In this document: positions 34,339 through 42,786 of the stretch, in pieces
Layout: every line of letters begins with the position of its first letter
Numbering within the stretch: the first letter of the stretch is position 1
NCBI RefSeq assembly: GCF_028550595.1
Contig: NZ_JAQQGN010000003.1
Span: 310,001 to 374,000, forward strand
Direction: 5' to 3'
From: Luteimonas sp. BLCC-B24
GTDB taxonomy: Bacteria; Pseudomonadota; Gammaproteobacteria; Xanthomonadales; Xanthomonadaceae
DNA: 64,000 nucleotides
Program-made: the position numbers and the translations under genes
The notes under the pieces: generated by a model
The model's database searches: none
What the model saw: the letters and a program-made list of their open reading frames with translations, nothing else
What the model was told of the DNA's origin: nothing

Positions 34339-34482
34339 ATGCAGGCCACGATGCCCACGCCCGACGCCAATGACGACCTCGTCGCACGCCGCCGGCGCGC
34401 ACGTCGCACGGCGATCGTGGTGGCGGTGATCGCGGCCGCGATCTACGCCGGCTTCGTCCTGCGCGGGGTGCTGCTGTCGTGA
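34339..34482 (+). CDS. Small single-span protein of the oxidase cluster
   Basis: A 47-residue protein starting MQATMPTPDANDDLVARRRR, followed by one transmembrane helix (about 24-45) and a short end. A comparable short basic single-span protein between ctaD and ctaG is common in beta- and gammaproteobacterial oxidase operons and is annotated as a small assembly protein. Its TGA overlaps the GTG start of ctaG, so the two are coupled. A GGAG lies seven bases before the ATG. The role in oxidase assembly is inferred from position only. Confidence 0.72.
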   Translation: MQATMPTPDANDDLVARRRRARRTAIVVAVIAAAIYAGFVLRGVLLS

Positions 34483-35105
34483 GCGGGGCGCCGCACGTGC
34501 CCGAGCAGCAGGTCGACAGCCGGCCGGCGTCGAAGACCTTCGGCATCGGCACGCTGGTCGGCATCTCGATCGTCGCGTTCGCCTTCACGTTCTCGCTGGT
34601 GCCGCTGTACCGCATCGCCTGCGAGAAGGTGTTCGGCATCCGTCTCGAGAACAGCGCCGCGAGCGCGCCGGCCACCAGTGCCACACCGGCCGAGCGCTGG
34701 GTGACGGTGGAGTTCGACGCCACGGTGAACTCGCGGCTGCCGTGGTCGTTCCGCCCCAACGAGACGCGCATGCGCGTGCAGGTAGGACAGCAGTACGAGA
34801 CCACGTATTACGCGCACAACGACAGCAGCGCACCGGTGGTCGGCAGCGCGACGCCGTCGGTGGCGCCGGCGCGCGCGTCGGGCTTCTTCCAGAAGACCGA
34901 ATGCTTCTGCTTCACCGCGCAGACGCTCGAGGCCGGTGAAACCCGCGACATGCCGGTGCGCTTCATCATCGATCCGTCGTTGCCGCCCGACGTCAACACG
35001 GTCACGCTGTCGTATACCTTCTTCAAGAACGATGTGCTGACCTCGCGCCTGGCCGCGCAGGGCACGGCCGCCCCGGGGCGCGCCGGTCCGGCCGCGGCGC
35101 CGTGA
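34479..35105 (+). CDS. ctaG: Cytochrome c oxidase assembly protein CtaG/Cox11
   Basis: A 208-residue copper chaperone that delivers copper to CuB of subunit I. One N-terminal membrane helix (about 23-43, ending VPLYRIACEKVFG) anchors an immunoglobulin-like periplasmic domain. The Cu-binding motif CFCF is present as Cys142 and Cys144 (FFQKTECFCFTAQ). FIIDPSLPPDVNTVTLSYTF matches the conserved C-terminal block. A low-complexity insert (residues about 59-72) and an Ala-rich tail are peculiar to this protein. GTG start overlaps the preceding stop. Confidence 0.94.
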   Translation: MSGAPHVPEQQVDSRPASKTFGIGTLVGISIVAFAFTFSLVPLYRIACEKVFGIRLENSAASAPATSATPAERWVTVEFDATVNSRLPWSFRPNETRMRVQVGQQYETTYYAHNDSSAPVVGSATPSVAPARASGFFQKTECFCFTAQTLEAGETRDMPVRFIIDPSLPPDVNTVTLSYTFFKNDVLTSRLAAQGTAAPGRAGPAAAP

Positions 35106-35151
35106 TCCGCCCATCCTCCCTTTGAACCGCGCCCGAGACACGGACATCGCC

Positions 35152-36036
35152 ATGGCCCACGTCAAGCCCGCTCCGCACGACCCCGACGTCTACTTCGTGC
35201 CGCACGACAGCAAGTGGCCCTTGTTCGCGTCGGTCGCGCTGTTCCTCACGATGCTCGGGCTGGCCACCTGGTTCAACGAGGTGAGCTGGGGACGGCCGAT
35301 GTTCTTCGTCGGCGCGGCGGTGCTGGCGCTGATCCTGTTCAAGTGGTTCGCCGACGTGATCCTCGAATCGGTGTCGGGCTACTACAACAGGCAGGTCGAC
35401 CTGTCGTTCCGGATGGGGATGGTGTGGTTCATCTTCTCGGAGATCATGTTCTTCGCCGCGTTCTTCGGTGCGCTGTTCTACGCACGCACGCTGGCGCTGC
35501 CGTGGCTGGGCGGCGAGGGCAGCGGCGCGATGACCAATGCGGTGCTGTGGGACGGCTACAGCGCCGCCTGGCCGACGTCCGGACCGGGCGAGGTCGGTGG
35601 TGTGTTCCAGACCATCCCGGCCTGGGGCCTGCCGCTGCTCAATACGCTGATCCTGCTGGCCTCGGGCGTGACGATCACGATCGCCCACCATGCCCTGCGC
35701 GGCGCGCGGCGGACCCAGCTGCTGGTGTTCCTCGGCGCGACGATCCTGCTCGGCTGCGTGTTCCTGTTCTTCCAGATCGAGGAGTACGTCCACGCCTATC
35801 GCGATCTCAACCTCACGCTGGGCTCGGGCATTTACGGCTCGACGTTCTTCATGCTGACCGGCTTCCACGGCGCGCACGTGACGCTGGGCACGATCATGCT
35901 GATCGTCATCTGGCTGCGCTGCTACAAGGGTCACTTCACGAAGGAAAACCACTTCGCGTTCGAGGCGGTGGCCTGGTACTGGCACTTCGTCGACGTGGTC
36001 TGGCTGATCCTCTTTCTATTCGTCTACGTCGTCTGA
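35152..36036 (+). CDS. ctaE: Cytochrome c oxidase subunit III
   Basis: A 294-residue, seven-helix subunit. Conserved segments are MVWFIFSEIMFFAAFFGALF (helix with the lipid-binding Glu), FFQIEEYVHAY, STFFMLTGFHGAHVTLGTIM and the C-terminal EAVAWYWHFVDVVWLILF. All match subunit III of aa3 oxidases. ATG 35152 is preferred; the frame is open for ten more codons upstream but contains no ribosome site. After the stop an inverted repeat element and the reversed DUF2909 gene separate it from the SURF1 gene. Confidence 0.96.
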   Translation: MAHVKPAPHDPDVYFVPHDSKWPLFASVALFLTMLGLATWFNEVSWGRPMFFVGAAVLALILFKWFADVILESVSGYYNRQVDLSFRMGMVWFIFSEIMFFAAFFGALFYARTLALPWLGGEGSGAMTNAVLWDGYSAAWPTSGPGEVGGVFQTIPAWGLPLLNTLILLASGVTITIAHHALRGARRTQLLVFLGATILLGCVFLFFQIEEYVHAYRDLNLTLGSGIYGSTFFMLTGFHGAHVTLGTIMLIVIWLRCYKGHFTKENHFAFEAVAWYWHFVDVVWLILFLFVYVV

Positions 36037-36049
36037 CGACGTGGATGAA

Positions 36050-36139
36050 GTGATGGGTGATTTGTGATTGGTGATTCGCAAGAGCCAACGCTCGCGCGAT
36101 CCGCCGTTCCCAATCACGAATCACCCATCACCAATCACA
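36050..36139. repeat. Intergenic inverted repeat (GTGATGGGTGATT type)
   Basis: The left arm GTGATGGGTGATTTGTGATT plus GGTGATTCG is mirrored by CAATCACGAATCACCCATCA and CCAATCAC on the right. The long hairpin lies between the convergent ctaE and DUF2909 genes. It shares the GATTCGCAA core with the 46.4-kb repeat and looks like a diverged member of the same family. Confidence 0.75.
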
Positions 36140-36164
36140 GCCACACCGGATCCGGACGGCAGCG

Positions 36165-36389
36165 TCAGCCGTAGACTCCATGCGGCCGGATCCATCCCAT
36201 CGCGACCGCCAGCAGCACCAGGGCGATCAGGACGACCGACAGGCCGATGCGGCGTGTCAGCGCCTTGACCGTCCGGTCGCTCTGCCCCTTGTCGGTCAGC
36301 ATGTAGTAGAGGCCGGCCCCGAGGTTCCAGAGAATCAGGAGCACGAAGCCGATGATCAACAGCGTCTTGAGCGAATCGTTCATCACCAT
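36165..36389 (-). CDS. Twin-transmembrane protein, DUF2909 family
   Basis: A 74-residue membrane protein with two helices: LLIIGFVLLILWNLGAGLYY and then LSVVLIALVLLAVAMGW. A polar loop containing DKGQSDRTVKALTRR lies between them. GGAG six bases before ATG 36389 supports this start (a second ATG is at 36383). The family is regularly found inside cytochrome oxidase clusters, next to SURF1, and is presumed to help oxidase biogenesis, but no function is proven. It is encoded opposite to the rest of the cluster. Confidence 0.82.
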   Translation of the reverse strand: MVMNDSLKTLLIIGFVLLILWNLGAGLYYMLTDKGQSDRTVKALTRRIGLSVVLIALVLLAVAMGWIRPHGVYG

Positions 36390-36448
36390 GGCGGACTCCG
36401 TGGCGCGCGGGACGTGAGCGGAGTATCGCAGTGCGCCGGGGGGGATGT

Positions 36449-37183
36449 GTGAGTCCCCGCACCTCGCGCATCGTCGGCTGGACACTCGCCCTCGTCGTGA
36501 TCCTGGTCTGCGCCTCGCTCGGCCGCTGGCAGCTCACGCGCATGCACGACAAGCGCGCCATGCTCGATGCGGTCGCCGCGGTGCTCGAGGCGCGCAGCGC
36601 CGTGCCGCTCGCGCGCGCCGCCGATGCCGACCGGGCCCGCGCCTACGACTGGGCGGCCGGGCACGGGCGGTTCGTCGAGGGACGGCCATGGGTGCTCGAC
36701 AACCAGATCCGCGAGGGGCAGGCCGGGCTGAGAGTCTTCCGGCTGTTCGTGCCCGATGACGGTCTGCCGCTGCTGGTGGATCTGGGCTGGACACCGATTG
36801 TCGAGCGCGCAGGTCGCCTGCCGTCGCCGGCGATCGTCGCGGGCGACGGCCTCGCCGGCGCGTCCATGACGGTGCGGGGCCTGCTGATGCCGCCGCCGTC
36901 GAGCGGACTCGCCCTGGGCCCTGCGGTCAGCGCGGGTGACGTGTTCCTGATGACCCGCGTCGACATGCAGGCGATCGGAGACGCGGCCGGCGTCGGTCCC
37001 CTGGCGCCGCGCGTGCTGCGTCTCGATCCCGAGCTCCCGCTCGGGCAGACGCGCGATCTCGACATCCTGCCCAATACCCTGCCGCCCGAAAAACATCTCG
37101 GCTACGCCGTGCAGTGGTTCGGCCTCGCACTGGCCGCGCTGGTCGTCGCCCTCGTCCTCAGCTTCCGGAGCGCCCGTCGATGA
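36449..37183 (+). CDS. SURF1-family cytochrome oxidase biogenesis protein
   Basis: A 244-residue membrane protein started at GTG 36449, which follows a GGGGGGGA run. The N-terminal helix (about 8-27) is followed by the conserved LGRWQLTRMHDKRAM. The C-terminal HLGYAVQWFGLALAALVVAL is the second helix. LDNQIREGQAGLRVFRLF and LVDLGWTPI belong to the periplasmic domain. SURF1 helps insert heme a into subunit I. The stop overlaps the start of the Sco-like gene (ATGA), so translation is coupled. Confidence 0.92.
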   Translation: MSPRTSRIVGWTLALVVILVCASLGRWQLTRMHDKRAMLDAVAAVLEARSAVPLARAADADRARAYDWAAGHGRFVEGRPWVLDNQIREGQAGLRVFRLFVPDDGLPLLVDLGWTPIVERAGRLPSPAIVAGDGLAGASMTVRGLLMPPPSSGLALGPAVSAGDVFLMTRVDMQAIGDAAGVGPLAPRVLRLDPELPLGQTRDLDILPNTLPPEKHLGYAVQWFGLALAALVVALVLSFRSARR

Positions 37184-37764
37184 GCGCCGAACGTCCCCAT
37201 GCCCGGCGCGACCGCAACCGCGCCCTGCTGGTCCTGATCGTCGTGCTGTTCCTGGGCAGCGCCCTGGTGGCGGGCGCGTTGCGGTTTTCCGGCTGGCGTC
37301 CGTCCGGCATGCAGAACAAGGGCGAACTGCTCGATCCACCGGCCGACCTGCGCGAACTGTCGCCCCGAGTCGTCGACGGCGAGGCCTACCTCTGGCGTCC
37401 GGTCGAACGGCGCTGGCGCATCCTCGTGGCGCCGCCCACGGGTTGTGCGGCCGCCTGTGTCGACGTCGCCCGCGAGCTGGATCTGGTGTGGCAGCTGTTC
37501 GGCCGCAACGCCGACCACGTCGACATCCTCTGGCTCGGCGACGTGCCCGACGGCGCGGTCCGTAACTCCGCCTGGCGCGTGCTCGAAGCTGACCCGGCGC
37601 TGCGTGCGGCCCTGCCGCGCGTCGACGGCGGCCCCGGCGAAGCGGACAATGGCGTCCCCGCCTACGTCGTGGACCCGAACGGGTTCGTGATCCTGCGCTA
37701 CGCCCCCGGCTTCGACCCCGGGCACCTGCGCGCCGACATGGCCCGGCTGCTCAAGCTCAGATGA
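37180..37764 (+). CDS. Sco-like membrane-anchored assembly protein
   Basis: A 194-residue protein with one N-terminal helix (about 14-35) and a periplasmic thioredoxin-like domain. The C-x3-C motif (GCAAAC, Cys89 and Cys93) has the spacing of the copper-binding Sco1/SenC motif. A later His (FDPGHLRADM) could be the third ligand, and GVPAYVVDPNGFVILRYAPG looks like the cis-Pro side of the fold. Canonical Sco sequence around the cysteines is poorly kept, so this is a divergent relative. It lies between SURF1 and ctaA with ATGA overlaps on both sides, supporting a role in copper or heme delivery to the oxidase. Confidence 0.75.
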   Translation: MSAERPHARRDRNRALLVLIVVLFLGSALVAGALRFSGWRPSGMQNKGELLDPPADLRELSPRVVDGEAYLWRPVERRWRILVAPPTGCAAACVDVARELDLVWQLFGRNADHVDILWLGDVPDGAVRNSAWRVLEADPALRAALPRVDGGPGEADNGVPAYVVDPNGFVILRYAPGFDPGHLRADMARLLKLR

Positions 37765-38963
37765 TGACCCAGACCCCTCCCGCGCACGGCAGTGCGTTCC
37801 GCCCGGCGGTCCACCGCCACTTCCACCGCATCGCCTGGCTGGCTGCGGCGCTGACGCTGTGCGTGATCGTGTTCGGCGCCTTCGTGCGCCTGTCCGACGC
37901 CGGCCTCAGCTGCCCTGACTGGCCCACCTGCTACGGTCGCGCGGCATGGCCGCAGGCGGCCGAAGAGGTGGCCGACCATGCGGCCACCGCGATCCGCGTG
38001 CTGGAAACCGACAAGGCCTGGCGCGAGCAGGTGCACCGCCACCTCGCCGCCGTGCTGGGCGTGTTCGTGCTGGTGCTGGCGCTGATCGCGGCGCGCCGCC
38101 GCCGGTACGGCATCGCCCAGGTGATCGGCGCCTCGCTGCTGGTGGCGCTGGCGATCCCGCTGTACATGGCCGGCCACGTGATGTCGGCGCTGGCGATCGC
38201 CGCGCTCGGCGAGGCGATCCTGCTGCTGGCCGCGCTGCGCTGGTCGAACGTGGACCTCGCGCGCGCCGCGGCGCTGACGCTGGCGGTGGTGATCTTCCAG
38301 GCGCTGCTCGGCAAGTGGACGGTGACCCTGCTGCTCAAGCCCGTCATCGTGATGGGCCATCTGCTGGGCGGCATGCTGACGTTCTCGCTGCTGCTGTGGA
38401 TGGCCTGGCGGGCGACGGTGCAGCCGATCGTGCTCGTCCAGGCGGGCGTGCTGCGGCGCTGGGCGATCGCAGCGATCGCGCTGGTCGGCGTGCAGATCGC
38501 GCTCGGCGGCTGGGTCAGCGCGAACTACGCGGCGCTCGCCTGCGGCGCCGGCGGCTGGACGACCGAGGTGCACCATTACATCGACTTCCCGAAGTGCGTG
38601 GGCCAGTGGTGGCCGGCGGCCGATTTCCGTGAGGGCTTCGTGCTGTGGCGCGGCGTGGGCGTCGATTACGAAGGCGGCGTGCTCGACGGTCCGGCGCGGA
38701 TCGCGATCCAGCTCGCGCACCGGGTGATGGGCGTCGTGGTGTTCGTGGGCCTGCTGGCCTTCGCCGCGCGCCTGCTGCGCACGCCGGGCCTGCGTGCCTG
38801 GGCGGTGGCGCTGGCGCTGCTGACCTGCGCGCAGGTCGCGCTGGGCATTCTCAACGTCAAGCTGTCGCTGCCGCTGTCGGTCGCGGTGATGCACAACGGC
38901 GGCGCGGCCCTGCTGCTGTTCGTGCTGGTGTCGTTGCTGGCCCGGCTCAAGCGGCCGGACTGA
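37761..38963 (+). CDS. ctaA: Heme A synthase CtaA (COX15)
   Basis: A 400-residue, eight-helix membrane enzyme that oxidises the C8 methyl of heme O to give heme [21 protein letters not shown] is the conserved first-helix/loop region, with [13 protein letters not shown] and [14 protein letters not shown] supplying His ligands in the first half. [12 protein letters not shown] and [11 protein letters not shown] supply those of the second. The start overlaps the preceding stop by four bases (ATGA), and ctaB follows with one base between. Confidence 0.95.
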   Translation: MMTQTPPAHGSAFRPAVHRHFHRIAWLAAALTLCVIVFGAFVRLSDAGLSCPDWPTCYGRAAWPQAAEEVADHAATAIRVLETDKAWREQVHRHLAAVLGVFVLVLALIAARRRRYGIAQVIGASLLVALAIPLYMAGHVMSALAIAALGEAILLLAALRWSNVDLARAAALTLAVVIFQALLGKWTVTLLLKPVIVMGHLLGGMLTFSLLLWMAWRATVQPIVLVQAGVLRRWAIAAIALVGVQIALGGWVSANYAALACGAGGWTTEVHHYIDFPKCVGQWWPAADFREGFVLWRGVGVDYEGGVLDGPARIAIQLAHRVMGVVVFVGLLAFAARLLRTPGLRAWAVALALLTCAQVALGILNVKLSLPLSVAVMHNGGAALLLFVLVSLLARLKRPD

Positions 38964-38964
38964 C

Positions 38965-39897
38965 ATGGCGCACATCGCCAGCCAGTACTGGGAACTGACC
39001 AAGCCCCGCGTCGTCGCCCTGATCGTGTTCACCGCGCTGGTGGGCATGTTCCTCGCGGTGCCCGCGCTGCCGCCGTGGCGCGAAAGCGTCTTCGGCCTGC
39101 TCGGCATCTGGCTGGCGGCGGCGTCGGCGGCGGCGATCAATCACCTGATCGACCAGCGCATCGACAAGGTCATGGCGCGCACCGCGAACCGGCCCCTGGC
39201 GACCGGCACGCTGCGGCCGGTGCAGGTGCTGGTGTTCGCACTGGCGCTGGGCGCGCTGTCGATGGCGATCCTGGTGCTGCTGGTCAACGTGCTGACCGCC
39301 GCGCTCACCTTCGCGTCGCTGATCGGCTACGCCGTCATCTACACCGGCTTTCTCAAGCGCGCGACGCCGCAGAACATCGTCATCGGCGGCATCGCCGGCG
39401 CGGCGCCGCCGCTGCTCGGCTGGTCCGCGGTGACCAACATGCAGGGCCAGTGGGACTGGGCGCATGCGCTGCTGCTGGTGCTGATCATCTTCGTGTGGAC
39501 GCCGCCGCATTTCTGGGCGCTGGCGATCTTCCGCCGCGAGGACTACGCGCGCGCGCTGGTGCCGATGCTGCCGGTCACCCACGGCGTGGCGTACACGCGC
39601 TGGCAGATCCTGATCTACACCGTGCTGCTGGTGCTGATCACGCTGCTGCCGACCGCGATCGGCATGAGCGGGCTGTTCTATCTGGGCGGCGCGGTGGTGC
39701 TGGGGCTGGTGTTTCTGTGGTACGCGTGGCGCCTGCTCGATCCGCCGGACGAGTTCTTCGCGATGCGGATGTTCAATTACTCCGTCGTCTACCTGATGGC
39801 CCTGTTCGCGTTCCTGCTGGTCGACCACTGGCTGCTGCCGTGGTTGCCGGGCGCGGGCGCCGTGGCCGGCGGTCTGGAGTGGCAGCGGCTGGACTGA
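38965..39897 (+). CDS. ctaB: Protoheme IX farnesyltransferase CtaB (heme O synthase)
   Basis: A 310-residue UbiA-type prenyltransferase that adds a farnesyl group to protoheme, the step before CtaA. The first Asp-rich motif is NHLIDQRID (N-x3-D-x3-D), followed by [12 protein letters not shown]. The second is [15 protein letters not shown] with [14 protein letters not shown] before it. About nine helices. [20 protein letters not shown] near the N-terminus is also characteristic. It ends the oxidase cluster; a GACCGGCGC/GCGCCGGTC stem follows near 39909-39932 but lacks a T-run. Confidence 0.96.
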   Translation: MAHIASQYWELTKPRVVALIVFTALVGMFLAVPALPPWRESVFGLLGIWLAAASAAAINHLIDQRIDKVMARTANRPLATGTLRPVQVLVFALALGALSMAILVLLVNVLTAALTFASLIGYAVIYTGFLKRATPQNIVIGGIAGAAPPLLGWSAVTNMQGQWDWAHALLLVLIIFVWTPPHFWALAIFRREDYARALVPMLPVTHGVAYTRWQILIYTVLLVLITLLPTAIGMSGLFYLGGAVVLGLVFLWYAWRLLDPPDEFFAMRMFNYSVVYLMALFAFLLVDHWLLPWLPGAGAVAGGLEWQRLD

Positions 39898-39966
39898 TCC
39901 ATCGGCTGCGACCGGCGCGCGCTGCGCCGGTCGTGCCACGAGGCCGTTCGCGACCGCGCAGTGTGC

Positions 39967-40596
39967 TCAGCTCTGGATGTCGGCTACCGCCGCATCGGCG
40001 CTCGGCACGTGCAGGCAGGCGTCGGGATCACCGTCGAGCCCGGCCGGCATCTGGCAAGCGCGCGGGGCGAAATCCAGCGTGGGCTGCCAGCCGAGCTTGG
40101 TGTCCGGCCGCAAGGCCACCTCGACGTCGACGTCGTGCACGACCACGCGCGCACTGCGGTCCGCGCCGCCCGTCCGCTGCCAGCCGTCGAGGGCCATCGC
40201 CAGCGTCGGATCGAGCAGGCGGTTGTCGTCCAGCAGCGTGCGGACATGATCCAGCGCGAGTGCGTGCTCCCCGGCGGTGCCGCTGGGTTCGATGTTGACG
40301 CTCGTCAGCAGGCCGTCCTGCTGGCGGAATGCCACGCGCGCGGCCGGCACCGTGAACTGGCGGCCGTCGGGCAGGCGCAGCGTGACCTGTCGCGGCTGGG
40401 CGACGGCGTGCTCGGCGGCCAGGGTACCGCTGCGCGTCGGCCAGGCCAGGTCCACCTGTTCGGCGACCGGCGCCGACAGGTCGATGTGCAGCGGCTTGAC
40501 CAGGGTTGGCGGCGTGTCGATCTTCGCGCAGGCCGAGAGCAGGGTGCCCGTCAATGCGGCGGCGAGCACGGGAAGGCGGAAGCGGATCGATGTCAT
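39967..40596 (-). CDS. Hypothetical lipoprotein
   Basis: A 209-residue protein with a hydrophobic signal and lipobox LLSAC (Cys23). The mature part is beta-rich and contains LHIDLSAPVAEQVDLAWPTR, then QVTLRLPDGRQFTVP, and two cysteines near the end (RACQMPAG, DACLHVP) that may form a disulfide. It is monocistronic on the minus strand, opposite the oxidase cluster. A perfect 18-base palindrome lies about 185 bases upstream. I do not recognise the family. Confidence 0.75.
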   Translation of the reverse strand: MTSIRFRLPVLAAALTGTLLSACAKIDTPPTLVKPLHIDLSAPVAEQVDLAWPTRSGTLAAEHAVAQPRQVTLRLPDGRQFTVPAARVAFRQQDGLLTSVNIEPSGTAGEHALALDHVRTLLDDNRLLDPTLAMALDGWQRTGGADRSARVVVHDVDVEVALRPDTKLGWQPTLDFAPRACQMPAGLDGDPDACLHVPSADAAVADIQS

Positions 40597-40780
40597 GGGA
40601 GAGGACCTGTCGCGAAGGAAGAAAGGCAGGGCACCGCGCCGGGCGCGTCTGTGCGGCCTCGGCGGATCCGGTTGTGGACGGACAGGCGTGCCGGGGCCGA
40701 TGGCCCTGCGTCGTCGACCTGTCGATCCCCCTGCGGGCGATCAGGCCAGTGCGCGTGTTAAGCGTCTGTCGACGTGTCCG

Positions 40781-40798
40781 GCTGGAACCGGTTCCAGC
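40781..40798. promoter_or_regulatory. Perfect 18-base palindrome, LacI-type operator shape
   Basis: GCTGGAACCGGTTCCAGC reads the same on both strands. The central AACCGGTT flanked by TGG/CCA has the shape of LacI/GalR-family operators. It lies between dnaG and the lipoprotein gene. No LacI-type gene is present in the window. Confidence 0.35.
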
Positions 40799-40880
40799 AC
40801 GGAACGAATGGGGCCGGACTCCCGAAGCGTGACGCCGGGCCGGTCACCCCGGTCCACCCACGCCGTCCGGCCCGCGGCGC

Positions 40881-42623
40881 TCAGCCGGATGCGATGCCGG
40901 CGCCACGCTGCGCCAGCAGGTCGCGCAGCTCCTGCTTGCCGGCGGCGTCGAGCGTGCCGCCGCGCTGCAGATCGAGCAGGGCATCGATGCGCTGCTGCAC
41001 CACCTGCCGGTTCAACTGGGCGATGACGTCGTGCAGCTCGGCCTGCCAGATCGCCTCGTCGCCCGGCAGGCTCTGGCTGGCGAGTTTCTGCAGCGCCGGG
41101 GCTTCCTCGCGGTCGTCGAAATGCGCGAGCAGCAGGCCGGTGCTGATGTCGGGCCGGACGCTGGCCAGAGCGATGACCTCGGTCAGCAGGTCGATGCCCG
41201 GCTGACGCAGGGCGACGAAGGGGTACGGCGGCGGCAGGTGGGCCGCCATGCCGGGCTTCTGCAGCAACAGTGCGATCGCGTGGCGCACCAGACTGCGCTT
41301 GGGCGCCGGCACCGCGCGCCCGCCGCGCGGCATGCGCGCCGGGCCCGGCATCGGCGTCGCTGCGGCCTGGCCCAGGCCGGTGAGTTCGGACAGCCGCTGG
41401 CGCATCAGATCGGCGAACGCGCCGTCGGGAATCTGCGCCAGCATCGGCTTCGCGCGTTCGGCCAGGCGTGCCTTGCCGTCGAGCGTGGACAGCGTGATGC
41501 CCTCGCCGAGGGTGTCGAAGAAGAACGTCGACAGCGGCGTGGCCGCAGCCAGACGCGCCTCGAAGCCGGCCGCGCCTTCGGTGCGGACGATGGTGTCGGG
41601 GTCCTCGCCGTCGGGCAGGAACAGGAAGAACGCCTGGCGGCCGTCGCGCATGCGCGGCAGCACCGATTCCATCGCGCGCGTGGCCGCGCGGCGGCCGGCG
41701 GCGTCGCCGTCGAAACAGAAATAGACGTCGGGCGCATTGCGGAACAGCAGTTCCGCGTGATCCGGCGTGGTCGCCGTGCCCAGCGTGGCCACCGCCTGGG
41801 GCACGCCGAACTGGAACAGCGCGACCACGTCCATGTAGCCCTCGACCACGACGAGGCGTTCGATCGTCTGGTTGGCCTGGCGCACCTGCCACAGGCCGTA
41901 GAGCTCGCGGCCCTTGTGGAACAGCGGCGTCTCGGGCGAGTTGAGGTACTTGGGCGAATCCTCCGGGTCGAGCACCCGGCCGCCGAAGGCGATCGGCCGG
42001 CCGCGGCGGTCGTGGATCGGAAAGATCACCCGGTCGCGGAACTTGTCGTAGCTGTGGCCCCGGTCGTTCTTCGACAGCAGGCCCACTTTTTCCAGCACCG
42101 CCACCCGGCGCGCGTCGTCCTTGCCCAGCGCGTCCTTGAGCGCGGAGAACCCGTCGGGCGCGTAGCCGATCGCGAACTGCTCGCGCACCGCATCGCCGAC
42201 GCCGCGGCGCTCGAGGTAGTCGCGGGCCTTGTCGCTGCCGGCCAGCTGGCGGACGAAGAACCGCGTCGCGGCATCGAGCGCGTCGTACATCGGCGCGCTG
42301 TCGGGCCGGGCCTCGCGCTGCCGCGTGTCACGCGGCACCTCCATCCCGGCGCGCTTGGCCAGTTCGTCGACCGCGTCGAGGAATTCGAGGCGGTCGTAGT
42401 TCATCAGAAAGCTCAGCGCGGTGCCGTGCGCGCCGCAGCCGAAGCAGTGATAGAACTGCTTGGTCGGCGAGACGGTGAAGCTGGCCGAGCGTTCGTCGTG
42501 GAACGGGCAGCGGGCCGAATACTCCTTGCCCTGGCGCTTGAGCGGCACCCGCGCGTTGATCAGTTCGACGATGTCGGTGCGCGCGAGCAGATCGTCGATG
42601 AAGGCATCGGGGATGCGCGCCAT
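40881..42623 (-). CDS. dnaG: DNA primase DnaG
   Basis: A 580-residue primase that makes RNA primers at the replication fork. The N-terminal zinc finger uses Cys39, His42, Cys60 and Cys63 (RCPFHDE and HCFGCG). The RNA-polymerase domain includes RVIFPIHDRRGRPIAFGGRV and the TOPRIM block VVVEGYMDVVALFQ with its catalytic Glu, then CFDGDAAGRRA. The C-terminal roughly 150 residues are the DnaB-helicase-binding domain. The start follows the usual MARIPDAFIDDLLARTDIV. Here rpsU lies 2.4 kb upstream on the same strand, with YihY, GNAT and YqeY genes between, a loosened form of the rpsU-dnaG macromolecular synthesis order. Confidence 0.97.
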   Translation of the reverse strand: MARIPDAFIDDLLARTDIVELINARVPLKRQGKEYSARCPFHDERSASFTVSPTKQFYHCFGCGAHGTALSFLMNYDRLEFLDAVDELAKRAGMEVPRDTRQREARPDSAPMYDALDAATRFFVRQLAGSDKARDYLERRGVGDAVREQFAIGYAPDGFSALKDALGKDDARRVAVLEKVGLLSKNDRGHSYDKFRDRVIFPIHDRRGRPIAFGGRVLDPEDSPKYLNSPETPLFHKGRELYGLWQVRQANQTIERLVVVEGYMDVVALFQFGVPQAVATLGTATTPDHAELLFRNAPDVYFCFDGDAAGRRAATRAMESVLPRMRDGRQAFFLFLPDGEDPDTIVRTEGAAGFEARLAAATPLSTFFFDTLGEGITLSTLDGKARLAERAKPMLAQIPDGAFADLMRQRLSELTGLGQAAATPMPGPARMPRGGRAVPAPKRSLVRHAIALLLQKPGMAAHLPPPYPFVALRQPGIDLLTEVIALASVRPDISTGLLLAHFDDREEAPALQKLASQSLPGDEAIWQAELHDVIAQLNRQVVQQRIDALLDLQRGGTLDAAGKQELRDLLAQRGAGIASG

Positions 42624-42786
42624 CAGCGATGTCCCCGCGCGGGCGCCTGCGGGTTGGTGTTGCCGGCGCGCGCGCGGACCGCCGCGCTCGGCACGCGGCC
42701 GGTGCGGACAGTCGGGTTCGGGCAGGGCAGGGCGTGCGGCATGCGGGCGCTAGGATGCCATGCGCCGCGCCGGCCGCGGACGCGGC

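Noticed and set aside
31637..34804. A 1055-codon minus-strand frame
   Set aside because: It is the shadow of ctaC and ctaD on the other strand. It is rich in His, Asp and Arg without any fold signal.
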